A stretch of DNA of 64,000 nucleotides from Rhodobacter sp. (GCA_016704435.1 JADJAB010000016.1:1-64000), one strand, 5' to 3'; positions 8,964-18,312 are shown, counted from the first letter of the stretch. Program-made: numbers and translations. Notes: a model not told the origin generated them from the letters alone.

Positions 8964-9881
8964 ATGACCGGACCTCGCCTGGACATCAGACACTTGCAGA
9001 TGATCCGCGCTATCGGGCGGACGGGTCGGGTGACGGATGCGTCTGACGAGCTGGGGCTGACGCCCTCTGCCCTGTCTCACCGAATAAAAGAGGCCGAGCG
9101 TCGGCTTGGGGTGCCACTTTTCGAACGGATGCACAAAAGGCTGCGGATGACGGCGGCTGCGGAGTATCTGGCCGAGGTCAGCGAGCGGATGCTGAACGAG
9201 CTGAAGACCGTCGAGGACGAAGTCCGGCGCATGAACGAAGAGATTGACCACGTCGTCAGATTGGCAACGCAAACTTACAGCGCGTACCACTGGCTGCCGG
9301 GGTTTCTTGAATTTCTGGAAACCCGGGCCGAGCGCATCAGCCTTCAGATCATGAAAAGCCCGAGCGAAGACGTAACGCCCGCGATCCTCAATCGGCAGGT
9401 CGACATAGCCATTGTTCCGGGCAATCTGACCCGGCCCGGCTGCGCCTTCGTTCCGTTATTTACCGACCGGCTGATGTTCATCTGCGCGCCAGAACATCGC
9501 TTGGCCGGTAGGGAAGTTATCGGGGGGGCTGACATCGAAGGCGAAAAGTTCATCACCTATTCGAAAGTTCCCAGCCCGGACCAGGAGTTTGCCGTCATCT
9601 TCCGTCCCGAAGGCCGTTACCCGCGGTGGACCGCAACAGCGGAACCGCCTGAAGCAATTCTTGAGCTGGTCTCCGCGAACCGTGGAACCAGCATTCTGAC
9701 CGAGTGGGTGCTTGAGCCCCTCCGATCATCACACCGGATCCGAGCCATTCCTCTGGGTTCGCCCACTATCACGCAGTCCTGGCGTTGCCAGTTTCGTGCC
9801 GACGAACCGGCGGATGGTCCAGTCGCACTTGTCGCAGCGGCGCTGCGCGACTGGTTTGGAAAACCGAAAGGGCAACCCTGA
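8964..9881 (+). CDS. LysR-family transcriptional regulator (MetR-like)
   Basis: A 305-residue LysR regulator with an N-terminal helix-turn-helix (about residues 5-65: 'HLQMIRAIGRTGRVTDAS', 'ELGLTPSALSHRIKEAE') and an effector-binding domain. The order 'LTPSALSHRIKEAERRLG' and 'LGLTP..LF.R' resembles MetR-type members. It lies on the same strand 100 bases after the dimethylglycine-dehydrogenase-like gene and has its own inverted repeat, so it probably regulates that operon and itself. The effector cannot be predicted. Confidence 0.85.
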   Translation: MTGPRLDIRHLQMIRAIGRTGRVTDASDELGLTPSALSHRIKEAERRLGVPLFERMHKRLRMTAAAEYLAEVSERMLNELKTVEDEVRRMNEEIDHVVRLATQTYSAYHWLPGFLEFLETRAERISLQIMKSPSEDVTPAILNRQVDIAIVPGNLTRPGCAFVPLFTDRLMFICAPEHRLAGREVIGGADIEGEKFITYSKVPSPDQEFAVIFRPEGRYPRWTATAEPPEAILELVSANRGTSILTEWVLEPLRSSHRIRAIPLGSPTITQSWRCQFRADEPADGPVALVAAALRDWFGKPKGQP

Positions 9882-10194
9882 TCGAGCGGCCGATAGGGGT
9901 TGTATGTTCCATTTCTCATGTACCCGCCCAAACCCCATATCTCCCCTGCCCGGTAACTTCCCGCGCCAATCCTCTTGCCACCAGCAGATCCGGATTGCGC
10001 TGCACGGCGGCCCGGCTGGCCCCGGTTTCCCGCCTCGGCCAGGGGGCAGAGACCAGCGGCCAGCGGGCCAGGCAGGCGATCAACCGGGCGGGCGTTCGAC
10101 CCGACAGATCCCGACAGCGACAGTGCCCGCTCCGGCATCTGGCCCCGCCGACACCATCGGGGGGGGCAACATCATCAGGTCCGATCCGGGTCTG
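9882..10194. other. Short intergenic stretch, no confident gene
   Basis: About 310 bases between the convergent LysR and ABC ATPase genes. One minus-strand frame (about 9915-10070) has a plausible protein-like composition ('RNPDLLVARGLAREVTGQ') but matches no family I can name, and no terminator-like hairpin with a T run is visible. Confidence 0.4.
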
Positions 10195-12215
10195 TCACCG
10201 GTTTGCGGCTTGATGCAGGTCGGGCTCTGCCAGGTGGCAGTGCACCAGGTGTTCGGGCGTGAGCGCGCGATCCGGTGGCTGTTCCACCTCGCAGATCGTG
10301 CCGATCTTGCGGGGGCAGCGGGTATGGAAGATGCAGCCGCCGGGCGGATGGGCCGCGCTGGGGATCTCACCGGTCAGCTTGACCCGGCCCGTCTGGCGGC
10401 CGTCGATCTCGCGCCCCACACCCCCAGAGCCAGCCCGGGGCCAGGCGGCCCGAGACAGAGGACAGCAGGGCCCCGCGCCAGAAGGGGGGGCCCCCCCACA
10501 GGCCCGGCCGGGCCGCTTCCCCCCAGGGCCCCGCGCACACCGCCTCCCCCCCCCGGGTAGAGCGCCCCCCCCCCCGGCCCCCCCGGGGAGGAAGTAAAGT
10601 CCCCCCCGCCCGCTTTGCGGCCCCCCCGCTCCGGCGGCGCCCGGCCCGCATCCAGCGCCGATGTCGGCTCGTCGCAGATCACCACGCGCGGCTCTCCGGC
10701 AAAGGCGCGGGCGATGGCGACGCGCTGCTTCAGCCCGCCCGACAGCTGGCTGGGCCGCGCATCCAGATAGCGCGTGGCCAGCTGCACCGAGGCGGTCAGG
10801 TCTTCGACCCGCCGGGCGCGCGCAGGTCCCGGCAGGCCGATCAGCCGGGCAACGGTGCGCCCGACCATGCGGCGCACCGAATGGGCGCGATTCAAAGCCG
10901 AATCCGGGTTCTGAAAGACGATCTGCAGCGCCTTGACCTGCGCCAGCGGACGGTCGGCCAGCCGGGCGGGCATGGCCGCGCCGTCCAGCAGGATCGCCCC
11001 GCCCGGATCGGGCCGGACAAGGCCAAGGATGGTGCGCCCCAGCGTGGTCTTGCCGCTGCCGGATTCGCCGACCAGACCCAGCGTCTCGCCCTGGCGCAGG
11101 GTCAGGCTGACGTCGCTGACCGCGCGCACCTGGTGGCTTTGCAGATGAAAGGTCTTGCTGATCCCGCGCAGGTCCAGCACCGCGGCTGCCTCTCCGGCGG
11201 GTAGGGCCATCGCAGGGGCCAGTTGCGCGCCTTGCATCCCGGCGACCTGATCGTGGTGATGGCAGCGCGTCATGCGCCCGCCAAGATCGCTGGGTTCAGG
11301 CATCCGGTCGCGGCACGCGGCGTCGGCCAGCTGGCACCGCCCGGCAAAGACGCAGCCTGTGACCAAGCTGCCCGGTGCCGGCAGAAAACCGGGGATCGTC
11401 GCCAGCGGAGCCACCGATTTGCTGCGCCCCTGACGCGGCAGGCAGCGGATCAGCTCGGCCGTATAGGGGTGGCGGGGCGCGCCGAAGAGATCGGCGGTGC
11501 GTCCCTCTTCGATCAGCCGCCCGGCATAGAGCACGCCGACCCGGTCGCACATCCGCGCCACCACCGCCAGATTGTGACTGATGAACAGGATCGAGGTCGC
11601 GTATTCGCGGCGCAGCCGGGCGATCAGGTCCAGCACCTCGGCCTCGACCGTGGCGTCCAGCCCGGTTGTCGGCTCATCCAGGATCAACAGCGTCGGGTTG
11701 CTGGCCAGCGCCATCGCAAGGCAGACCCGCTGCTGCATCCCGCCCGACAGCTGATGCGGGTAGCGCTCCAGCACCGCTTCGGGATCGCTGATGCGCACGC
11801 GTTCCAGCATCTCGACCGACCGTGCGCGCCAGGTCGCCTGTGGCTCTCCGATGAGCTCGAACACCTCGGCCAGCTGACGCGCGATCCGGATCGAGGGGTT
11901 CAGCGCCCGCCCCGGATCCTGATAGACCATGGCGACCGAATGGCGCCGCATCTTTTGCAGGGCCCTGGTGTCCAGCCGATACAGATCCTGCCCGTCGATC
12001 AGCACGCGGCCCTGTTCAATCGTGCCGTTGCGCGACAGATAGCGCAGGATGGCAAAGGCCGCGGTCGACTTGCCGCAGCCCGATTCACCGACCAGCCCAT
12101 AGGCCTCGCCCCGGCCGATCGTCAGGTTGATGTCGTGCAGGATGCGCTGGCTGCGCCCCTTGACGCGGTAGGCGACCGACAGGCCGTCAAGCTGAAGCGC
12201 GGGCCGGTCAGTCAT
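10195..12215 (-). CDS. Fused double ATP-binding protein of a dipeptide/oligopeptide ABC importer (DppD-DppF type), reading frame broken
   Basis: Two nucleotide-binding domains in one protein. The first has Walker A 'GESGCGKST', signature 'LSGGMQQRV' and Walker B 'LLILDEPT', followed by the oligopeptide C-terminal zinc-like 'GCVFAGRCQLADAAC' motif. The second has 'GESGSGKTT', 'LSGGLKQRV' and 'VICDEPTSALD'. After that the sequence turns into a C-rich patch (about 10405-10655 on the plus strand). The normal C-terminal domain resumes in another frame at 10195-10400 ('GCIFHTRCPRKIGTICE', then 'HCHLAEPDLHQ'). The start overlaps the end of the DppC-type permease. The full protein would be about 670 residues; the break is probably a sequence artefact. 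Confidence 0.8.
10405..10655. other. C-rich degenerate patch inside the ABC ATPase gene
   Basis: Roughly 250 bases with many C runs of 5-12 on the plus strand (G runs on the coding strand), unlike anything else in the window. The expected ATPase sequence (D-loop, H-loop, 'YLGRIMEIG'-like segment) can still be glimpsed but is overwritten by G on the coding strand, and the frame changes across it. This is the look of low-quality reads with G over-calling, not of evolution. Confidence 0.7.
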
Positions 12216-13065
12216 TGATCATCGCCTGAATGCTGTCGGCCACCAGATTGACCCCGACCACCAGCGAGGCGATGGCGAGGCCGTCGAACAGCACGGTCCA
12301 CCAGAATCCGCCGCCGATCATCCCGTAGTTGCTGGCAATCGACAGGCCCCAGTCGGGCGAGGGCGGCTGGATGCCGAAGCCGATGAAGCTGAGCGTCGCG
12401 ACGGTAAAGATCGAATAGCCCAGCCGCACCGTCGCCTCGACCAGGATGGCGGGCAGCACGTTCGGCAGGATCTCGACGAACATGATGTAGGCCGCGCGTT
12501 CGCGGCGCAGTTCGGCGGCGGCCACATAGTCCAGGCCGCGCTCGGCCAGGACGCTGGCGCGGACGGTTCTGGCGATGATCGGGGCAAAGGAAAAGCCGAT
12601 CACGAACAGCATCGTGTAAGTCGAGGCCCCGAGTGCGGTCAGTGCCAGAAGGGCCACGACAATGGTGGGCAGCGCCAAGAGCGCATCGACCAGCCGGCTG
12701 AGCACCTCATCGAACCAGCCGCCGAAATAGCCCATGGCCAGGCCCAGCGTCGTGCCGAGGATGGTGCTGAGAATGGTGGCCAGCGGAGCCACGGTCAGGA
12801 TGTCGCGCGCGCCCACGATGACGCGGGAAAGGATGTCGCGGCCCAGCTGGTCGGTGCCGAACCAATGCGCATCCGAGGGCGGCGCGAGCGACTGCATGAC
12901 ATCGGTGGCGAAGGGGTCATAGGGCACCACCAGCGCCCCGAACAGCGCGCAGAGGATCCAGAAGGTCACGATCAGCGCCCCGATCAGAAAGGACGGCATC
13001 GCCATCAGCCGCCGCAGCGGGCCGGACGCCACCCTGGGCCGGGCCATGTCGGACGGTGCGGTCAT
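12208..13065 (-). CDS. Dipeptide/oligopeptide ABC transporter permease, DppC type
   Basis: A 285-residue inner-membrane permease. It opens with the N-terminal OppC-like segment and first helix ('FLIGALIVTFWILCALFG'), then the 'HWFGTDQLGRDILSRV' signature of DppC/OppC proteins. The EAA loop is visible around 'AAAELRRERAAYIMFVEILP'. The ATG at 13065 overlaps the stop of the DppB-type gene by four bases, and the stop overlaps the ATPase start, so all are translationally coupled. It forms the channel with the DppB-type partner. The imported ligand is unknown; peptides, opines or glycosides are all possible for this family. Confidence 0.9.
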   Translation of the reverse strand: MTAPSDMARPRVASGPLRRLMAMPSFLIGALIVTFWILCALFGALVVPYDPFATDVMQSLAPPSDAHWFGTDQLGRDILSRVIVGARDILTVAPLATILSTILGTTLGLAMGYFGGWFDEVLSRLVDALLALPTIVVALLALTALGASTYTMLFVIGFSFAPIIARTVRASVLAERGLDYVAAAELRRERAAYIMFVEILPNVLPAILVEATVRLGYSIFTVATLSFIGFGIQPPSPDWGLSIASNYGMIGGGFWWTVLFDGLAIASLVVGVNLVADSIQAMIND

Positions 13066-14015
13066 TCCTGCCTCTGAAAGCGGATGCGGGGGTTCAGCAC
13101 GGCATAAAGCAGATCGGCAAACAGCGTGGTGATGGTGAACAGGATGCCGATCGCCATGATGCCGTCTTGCAGCATCGGAAAGTCCTTCTTGGTGGCGGCA
13201 ACGTAGATCAGGCTGCCGATGCCCTGATAGTGAAACAGGATCTCGATCACCACCAGCCCGCCGATCAGATAGACGGTCTGGGTCGAGATCACGCTGATCG
13301 TGGGCAGCAGTGCATTGCGCAGCACATGGCGCCAGATCACCCGCGGAAAGCTGAGGCCTTTCAGAACGGCGGTGCGGGTGTAGTCGGCATCCAGCGCCTC
13401 GATCATCCCGGCCCGCGCCATCCGTGCGATATAGCCGAACAGCACCAGTACCAGCGGGATCGACGGCAGGATCAGGTGATAAAGCTGCAAGAAGAACCCG
13501 GCATCGCGCGGCGGCGTGGCCGAGATCGGGAACCAGCGCAGCCAGACCCCGAAGATCAGGATCAGGATGATGCCGGAGACGAATTCCGGCACGACCGTCG
13601 CCGACAGACCCACCACCGACAGGATGCGGTCGGGCCACCGGTCGCGATACAGCGCCGCCAGGACGCCACCGAGGATTCCCAGCGGCACCACCATCAGAAA
13701 CGCAAGCAGCGCCAGCTTGCCCGAGTTCAGAAGGGCGGTCTGAAGAAACGGCGCAACCGGTGCCTGATAGGCGTAGGATTGCCCCAGATCGCCGGTCACC
13801 AACCCGCTGATCCAGCTGGCATATTGCGTCAAGAGCGGGCGGTCCGTGCCCAGCTCATGGTTCAGCACCTGCACCGCGCGCTCATCCGCGAACGGCCCCA
13901 GCATCGCCCGCCCGACATTGCCCGGCAGCAACCGGGCGCCTGCAAAAATCAGCACGCTGAGCAGCCAGAGCGTTGCGATCGACAGCAACAGCCGCTTGAT
14001 CAGATACCCCGCGAT
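13062..14015 (-). CDS. Dipeptide/oligopeptide ABC transporter permease, DppB type
   Basis: A ~317-residue permease beginning 'AGYLIKRLLLSIATLW' and containing the DppB features 'DRPLLTQYASWI', 'GDLGQSY' and an EAA loop ('LKGLSFPRVIWRHVLRNALLP'). The frame is open upstream to a TTG at 14072, but that stretch is a strong hairpin (14040-14065) and codes for an unlikely N-terminus. The best start by position is an ATC at 14015-14013, seven bases after AAAGGA. Either this is a rare ATC start or the base is miscalled for ATG. Second gene of the transporter operon. Confidence 0.85.
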   Translation of the reverse strand: MAGYLIKRLLLSIATLWLLSVLIFAGARLLPGNVGRAMLGPFADERAVQVLNHELGTDRPLLTQYASWISGLVTGDLGQSYAYQAPVAPFLQTALLNSGKLALLAFLMVVPLGILGGVLAALYRDRWPDRILSVVGLSATVVPEFVSGIILILIFGVWLRWFPISATPPRDAGFFLQLYHLILPSIPLVLVLFGYIARMARAGMIEALDADYTRTAVLKGLSFPRVIWRHVLRNALLPTISVISTQTVYLIGGLVVIEILFHYQGIGSLIYVAATKKDFPMLQDGIMAIGILFTITTLFADLLYAVLNPRIRFQRQE

Positions 14016-14039
14016 GGCCCCATCCTTTCTTGCCAGATG

Positions 14040-14065
14040 GCCCCCGGACCGGATGGCCCGGGGGC
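14040..14065 (-). promoter_or_regulatory. Intercistronic GC-rich hairpin after binding-protein gene
   Basis: GCCCCCGG (14040-14047) pairs with CCGGGGGC (14058-14065), with two further inner pairs and a GGAT loop. It sits 20 bases after the binding-protein stop and before the permease. Such hairpins commonly raise binding-protein expression by protecting its mRNA. There is no U run, so it is not a classical terminator. Confidence 0.6.
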
Positions 14066-14085
14066 GACGCAAAGTCCAGGGCGGT

Positions 14086-15744
14086 TCAGAGGCTGGCCTG
14101 TTGCAGGAACAGATGGCTCATCGCGGTCGGCACGACACCGCTGACCCCGGTTCGGGTCGCCGTCAGGAAGTTGTAGAAATAGCCGAAGATGATCGGCGTC
14201 TCATCCAGCAGCAGGCGCTGGATCTTGCCCGCGGCACTGCGCTGCGCCTCAAGGTCAAGCGCCGCGACATAGCCGCTGACCAGCCCGTCATACTCCTTGT
14301 TGTTGAAATGCGCGCCATTCCAGGTGCCGGTGCTAAGCAGCGGCGCCTGCAGAAAGACGTTCGGCACGCCGCGATGGCCGTAATCGGTGATGCCCAGGGT
14401 CGAATCCAGCCAGGCCGATTTGCCCGGCACGGCGTCGCCGTAATAGGCCCCCTGATCCATGATGTTCAGCGTGATCCTGCCGCCGATCTCGCGCACCGCA
14501 TTCTGGATGACCTGCGCGTATTCCGGGATTTCCTGGTATTTCTCGGTGGTCAGTTCGACCTCGAACCCGTCGGGCATGCCGGCGGCTTCCATAAGCTGCC
14601 TGGCCGTGGCGATGTCGATGTCGCGCTGCGCCACCGTCTTGTCGGTTGACGGATAGGCCGGCATGAACGGGCTGTCGTTGCCCACCTCGGCCATGCCGCG
14701 CATCAGGCCCTGCACCAGCTGGTTGCGGTCAAGGCAAAGCGCAATCGCCTGGCGCACCCGCTTGTCGGTAAAGGGTGCCATGTCGTTGCGCATATGCACC
14801 TGCTCATGCGCCGAGGACGGGGTGTTGATGACAGCAATTTCAGGGTTCGACATGACGGCAGCCGCCTGCAACACCGGAATATACTGCACCACGTCGATTT
14901 CATTGCCCAGCAAGGCCAGGATCTGCGGCTGGTAATCGTCGTAGAAGCTGAATTCGACCCGGTCGAGAAGCGGTGCCCCGCCCCAGTAATCCGGGTTGCG
15001 CTCAAACGACGCGCCCTGCTTGGCGGCGTAGCTGACCATCTTGAACGGCCCGGTGCCGTTCATCTTCGCCTCGAAATCGCCGGCATAGTCGGCGGGCAGG
15101 ATCACCGCATTGTAGTTGTCGGTCGAGACGGTGAAGGGAAAGCTGCCGTTCGGCGCGTCCAGGTGGAATTCCACCGTCAGATCGTCAACCTTGCGGGTGC
15201 CACCCTTGGACAGCACCCCGGTAAAGGCCGAAAGCGCGTTCGATCCGACCTCGGGGTCGGTCAGCCGGTCAAAGGTTGCCACCACATCACCGGCATTCAT
15301 CACCCGGCCGTCATGAAACTTGACGCCGGGGCGCAGCTTGAAGGTCCAGACCGAGCCATCGTCATTAGGGGCCCAGCTCAGCGCCAGCAGCGGCTGCGCG
15401 GTCAGGTCGGGCGCGGACAGCACCAGGTTCTCGGCGACCTGCGACAGAACCGTGATCCCGCCGCCATCGGCGATCTTCGCCGGTTCGATCGACCCCGCCG
15501 GGACGATCTGGCCAACGCGCAAGGTGCCGCCGCTGGCCGCCCGTGCCGGGCTGGATGTCGCCAGCTGAAAGCCCAGAGCGCCGGTCGTTGCCGACAGCAA
15601 GGGCACCGAAAGCCCCAGCACCGAGCCATGGCGCAAGAACTCGCGCCGGCTGACGCGGCCATCGACAAAGCCGTCGATCAGGTGATTTTCCAACGGGCTG
15701 CGGCCTTTGCGCAGCAAGTCAAGAAGCCGGTGGTTCCGTTTCAT
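14086..15744 (-). CDS. Periplasmic substrate-binding protein of dipeptide-type ABC importer, Tat-exported
   Basis: A 552-residue SBP family 5 protein. The ATG at 15744 has AGGAGA seven bases upstream. The N-terminus carries a twin-arginine signal ('VSRREFLRHGSVLGLSVP', about residues 31-48), so it is probably exported folded. The mature protein has family 5 marks: 'GGTLRVGQIVPAGSIEP', 'VWTFKLRPGVKFHDGR', 'NGTGPFKMVSY' and a C-terminal 'IFGYFYNFLTATR'. It is the first transporter gene, after the oxygenase gene. The ligand is not predictable from sequence alone. Confidence 0.9.
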   Translation of the reverse strand: MKRNHRLLDLLRKGRSPLENHLIDGFVDGRVSRREFLRHGSVLGLSVPLLSATTGALGFQLATSSPARAASGGTLRVGQIVPAGSIEPAKIADGGGITVLSQVAENLVLSAPDLTAQPLLALSWAPNDDGSVWTFKLRPGVKFHDGRVMNAGDVVATFDRLTDPEVGSNALSAFTGVLSKGGTRKVDDLTVEFHLDAPNGSFPFTVSTDNYNAVILPADYAGDFEAKMNGTGPFKMVSYAAKQGASFERNPDYWGGAPLLDRVEFSFYDDYQPQILALLGNEIDVVQYIPVLQAAAVMSNPEIAVINTPSSAHEQVHMRNDMAPFTDKRVRQAIALCLDRNQLVQGLMRGMAEVGNDSPFMPAYPSTDKTVAQRDIDIATARQLMEAAGMPDGFEVELTTEKYQEIPEYAQVIQNAVREIGGRITLNIMDQGAYYGDAVPGKSAWLDSTLGITDYGHRGVPNVFLQAPLLSTGTWNGAHFNNKEYDGLVSGYVAALDLEAQRSAAGKIQRLLLDETPIIFGYFYNFLTATRTGVSGVVPTAMSHLFLQQASL

Positions 15745-15971
15745 TGATCTCTCCTGTTGCAACCCCGGAACCTGCGCCCGGCTGTTCTTCCGCCGGGACC
15801 CAGCCCCGCAAACGGTAGTCAACGGCCAACCGTGGAATTCCGTCAACACTTGTCGGCCAGGGCGCCCGCCGCCGTGAATGGCAGCCAGCGGGGAAGGCCG
15901 GCCCTGGCATCTTGGCAGGCCCGCCCAAAAGGGCGTCGCGCAAGCCCGTGGGATCGGGCCCCGTCACCGGA

Positions 15972-16760
15972 TCAGACCGCGCGGCCGTAAAAGCCGATCT
16001 GCTCTTGCTTGCTGAAGATCACGCCCGGCCGCTCATAAAACGAATAGACCACGATGTAGCGCGACTTTTCTCCGGTGCAGGTCGTGACCCGGTGCAGCGT
16101 GTTCTTGCCCTTGAAGACATTCAGCGTGCCGGCCACCAGCTTCAGCGTCTTGACCTCCGGGTCGCGGCCCTCCAGCGCCTTGGCAACGCCGTCATAATTC
16201 GGCGCATCTTCCGTGCGCAGGTCCGAGCGATACTGAAACTCTCCGCCAGCGCTCGGCGATTGCAACAACAGCGTCGTGGTGAATTCCGAACGGTCGAAGT
16301 GCCAGTTCAGCGCCTCTCCATTGCCATAGCGCATGACGTTCATCCGGGCCAACGGATCGCGCATGGTGAACAGCGTGGGCTTGTCCATCGTTGCGGCCAG
16401 AAAAACGGCAAATTGCGGCCATTCATAGACCCAGGCTGGCACGCTTTCCGCGATCTGGTCGCCGCAGACCGTATGGTTGATGGTGTCCACCTTTTTCAGC
16501 GCCGGATGATCGGGCGACAGCCCTTCGACCTGATCCTTGAAGTAGATGTTATGCGAGCGCTTGTGCAGGAACGACAGCCGCTCCATCACCGGCTCTATCT
16601 CTGACATCGCGCGAGCGATGGCGTCAGGGCGCAGAAACCCCTCCAGGTTGAACATCCCGTCCTTGGCCAGATCGGCGCGGCACCGGGCCACCAAGGCATG
16701 CCAGGCTTCCGAGCCGGGGCGATCCAGTGGATATCGGTCAAGGTCAAGTATGTCGCGCAT
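15972..16760 (-). CDS. 2-oxoglutarate/Fe(II)-dependent oxygenase (HalD/BesD-like fold, HxD intact)
   Basis: A 262-residue double-stranded beta-helix oxygenase. The iron ligands are visible: 'NWHFDRSEF' gives His154-x-Asp156 and 'NTLHRVT' gives His223; Arg234 ('KSRY') would bind 2-oxoglutarate. The arrangement 'WHFDRSEFTTTLLLQ' resembles the HalD/BesD amino-acid halogenase family. In halogenases the Asp is replaced by Gly or Ala; here the Asp is present, predicting a hydroxylase. It is transcribed towards a peptide-type importer and diverges from a GcvA-type LysR, suggesting it acts on the imported compound, perhaps an amino-acid derivative. Fold certain, subfamily from memory, substrate inferred. 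Confidence 0.78.
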   Translation of the reverse strand: MRDILDLDRYPLDRPGSEAWHALVARCRADLAKDGMFNLEGFLRPDAIARAMSEIEPVMERLSFLHKRSHNIYFKDQVEGLSPDHPALKKVDTINHTVCGDQIAESVPAWVYEWPQFAVFLAATMDKPTLFTMRDPLARMNVMRYGNGEALNWHFDRSEFTTTLLLQSPSAGGEFQYRSDLRTEDAPNYDGVAKALEGRDPEVKTLKLVAGTLNVFKGKNTLHRVTTCTGEKSRYIVVYSFYERPGVIFSKQEQIGFYGRAV

Positions 16761-16809
16761 TGAATGCTCCTCTGGCTGGCGTCAGGTTTCATGATGGCTG
16801 GGATTGATC

Positions 16810-16828
16810 TTTTCTCAACCGGTGAAAA
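16810..16828. promoter_or_regulatory. LysR-type operator candidate in divergent promoter
   Basis: TTTTC-N9-GAAAA centred in the 101-base gap between the oxygenase and the LysR gene, with ACCGGT at its middle. It fits the T-N11-A interrupted palindrome recognised by LysR proteins, and its position suits control of both divergent genes. Confidence 0.55.
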
Positions 16829-16861
16829 TGTTAGGCTGGCCAAGAAAAGCTGAGGCAAGCC

Positions 16862-17776
16862 TTGACCGGACCGCTCCCCCCGCTGAAAGCCTTGCGCGCC
16901 TTTGACGTGGCGGCGCGTTGCGGCAGCTATGTCGGCGCCGCGCGAGAACTGGGCGTATCGCCCGCCGCGATCAGCCAGCAGGTCCGCAATCTGGAGGCGT
17001 TTCTGGACAAGCGGCTGTTCACCCGTCTGAACAACCGCATTGTCCTGACCGATGCCGGCCGTGCGATCTTCGACGGCACGACCGAGGCGCTGCGGGCGAT
17101 ATCCGAGGTGACCGAGCAGACGCTGACCGGAACCGTGCGCTCGCGACTTGTCATCAGTGTCCTGCCGTCGGTCGCGCAGTGCTGGCTTGCGCCCCGCCTC
17201 TCGGCTTTCACTCAGCGCGAGCCGTCGTTTCGCTTTGCCCTGCGCGTCGAAGAAGACCCTGTCGATTTCGAGCGGTGCGACATCGACCTGCGAATCTGCT
17301 ACGGCCCCAATCCCTATCCCGATCTGGTGGCGGTGCTGCTGTGCCACGATGCGGTTCTGCCGGTCTGTAGCCCCGACTACCTCATTCGCAATCCCGATGC
17401 GGCCGATCCTGGTCTTGAAGGCGTGCCGGACGAGGATCTGATCCATACAGACTGGGGTGCAGGCTTCGGGTCACTTCCGACGTGGGAGATGTGGTTCGCC
17501 CGGAGCAGCCTGTCACGTACCGGGCGTGCCAAGGGCTTTGTTGTTGGAACGTCGGCACTCGCCCTCGATTTCGCGCGCGATGGGCTTGGCGTTGCGCTTG
17601 GGCAGCGCATGATGGCGCAGGAGGACTTGGCGGGCGGCCGCCTCGTGGTCCTGTCGTCGCTGGCTGCCCCGCTTGGTCATCCCTACAGCGCCGTCTATCC
17701 GCGCAGCCGGGCCCGCAAGGTCGGGTTGAAAGGGCTTGTCGACTGGCTTTGCAGGCTGCAATCGGCGGGTGCCTGA
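16862..17776 (+). CDS. LysR-family transcriptional regulator (GcvA-like)
   Basis: A 304-residue LysR regulator with the GcvA opening 'PLPPLKALRAFDVAARCGS', helix-turn-helix 'AARELGVSPAAISQQVRNLE' and effector-binding domain ('VISVLPSVAQCWLAPRL'). It starts with TTG at 16862, preceded by GAGG. Divergence from the oxygenase gene across a LysR-box-like palindrome makes that operon (oxygenase plus peptide-type importer) its likely target. Effector unknown. Confidence 0.87.
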   Translation: MTGPLPPLKALRAFDVAARCGSYVGAARELGVSPAAISQQVRNLEAFLDKRLFTRLNNRIVLTDAGRAIFDGTTEALRAISEVTEQTLTGTVRSRLVISVLPSVAQCWLAPRLSAFTQREPSFRFALRVEEDPVDFERCDIDLRICYGPNPYPDLVAVLLCHDAVLPVCSPDYLIRNPDAADPGLEGVPDEDLIHTDWGAGFGSLPTWEMWFARSSLSRTGRAKGFVVGTSALALDFARDGLGVALGQRMMAQEDLAGGRLVVLSSLAAPLGHPYSAVYPRSRARKVGLKGLVDWLCRLQSAGA

Positions 17777-17834
17777 GCCGACGAGCCTGCCTTGCAGCCG
17801 ATCCTTCCAATGCCGACTACCCACCTGGAAGACG

Positions 17835-18312
17835 TCACCCATTTTCGAACACCTCAGTGATCAATCGCTCCGTTTCGCGTGCAGACTTCGACAATACGGG
17901 AGACAGCGAAACAGTGCCTGACACACAGACGCAACGGGTCTCGGTCAACCGCTTCTTCGCCAGTGACACAAAGCCGATCTGCCCGGCAAGAACAGCACCC
18001 CGGACATCATACCAGGTCAGAAAGCTGACCGCCTTGCCCCGGATGACGAGGTTGCGAATGAACTCCACCGAGTTGCTGGTCGCGCCGATACACCAGCCCG
18101 ACCCGACAAGGCACTTCAAACAGGACACGCACGCTTTGGCTGCGACGGGCGTTGAACACGATGGCCAGATCAATCGCGTGCCGGTTCAGGTTCTCCAGAA
18201 GAGTCGCCGCATCCCCGATCCTGACGGTCATTCGTCCGAGGGGCTGCTCCGATTGTACGAACTCGAAAAGCGCCGGGATCAGCATGGACGCAAAACACTC
18301 CATGGCACCGAT
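17835..18312 (-). pseudogene. LysR effector-binding domain remnant
   Basis: Two frames read as the second half of a LysR protein. From about 18312 'RRIGAMECFASMLIPAL' and 'AATLLENLNRHAIDLAIV' (the start of the effector domain), then after a break near 18090 'ATSNSVEFIRNLVIRGKA', 'SFLTWYDVRGAVLAG' and a closing 'ETERLITEVFENG'. No helix-turn-helix is present: the sequence upstream belongs to a deaminase fragment on the other strand. A true remnant, truncated and frameshifted. Confidence 0.7.

Noticed and set aside
10405..10655. A real G-rich regulatory or repeat element
   Set aside because: The patch lies inside an ATPase coding frame with conserved flanks; low-quality sequence is the simpler explanation.
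15908..15925. Small hairpin (CGCCC AAAA GGGCG) after the oxygenase gene
   Set aside because: Only 5 pairs and no T run, so not a convincing terminator.
15972..16760. Halogenase function for the 2OG oxygenase
   Set aside because: Halogenases of this group lack the Asp ligand; here His154-x-Asp156 is intact.
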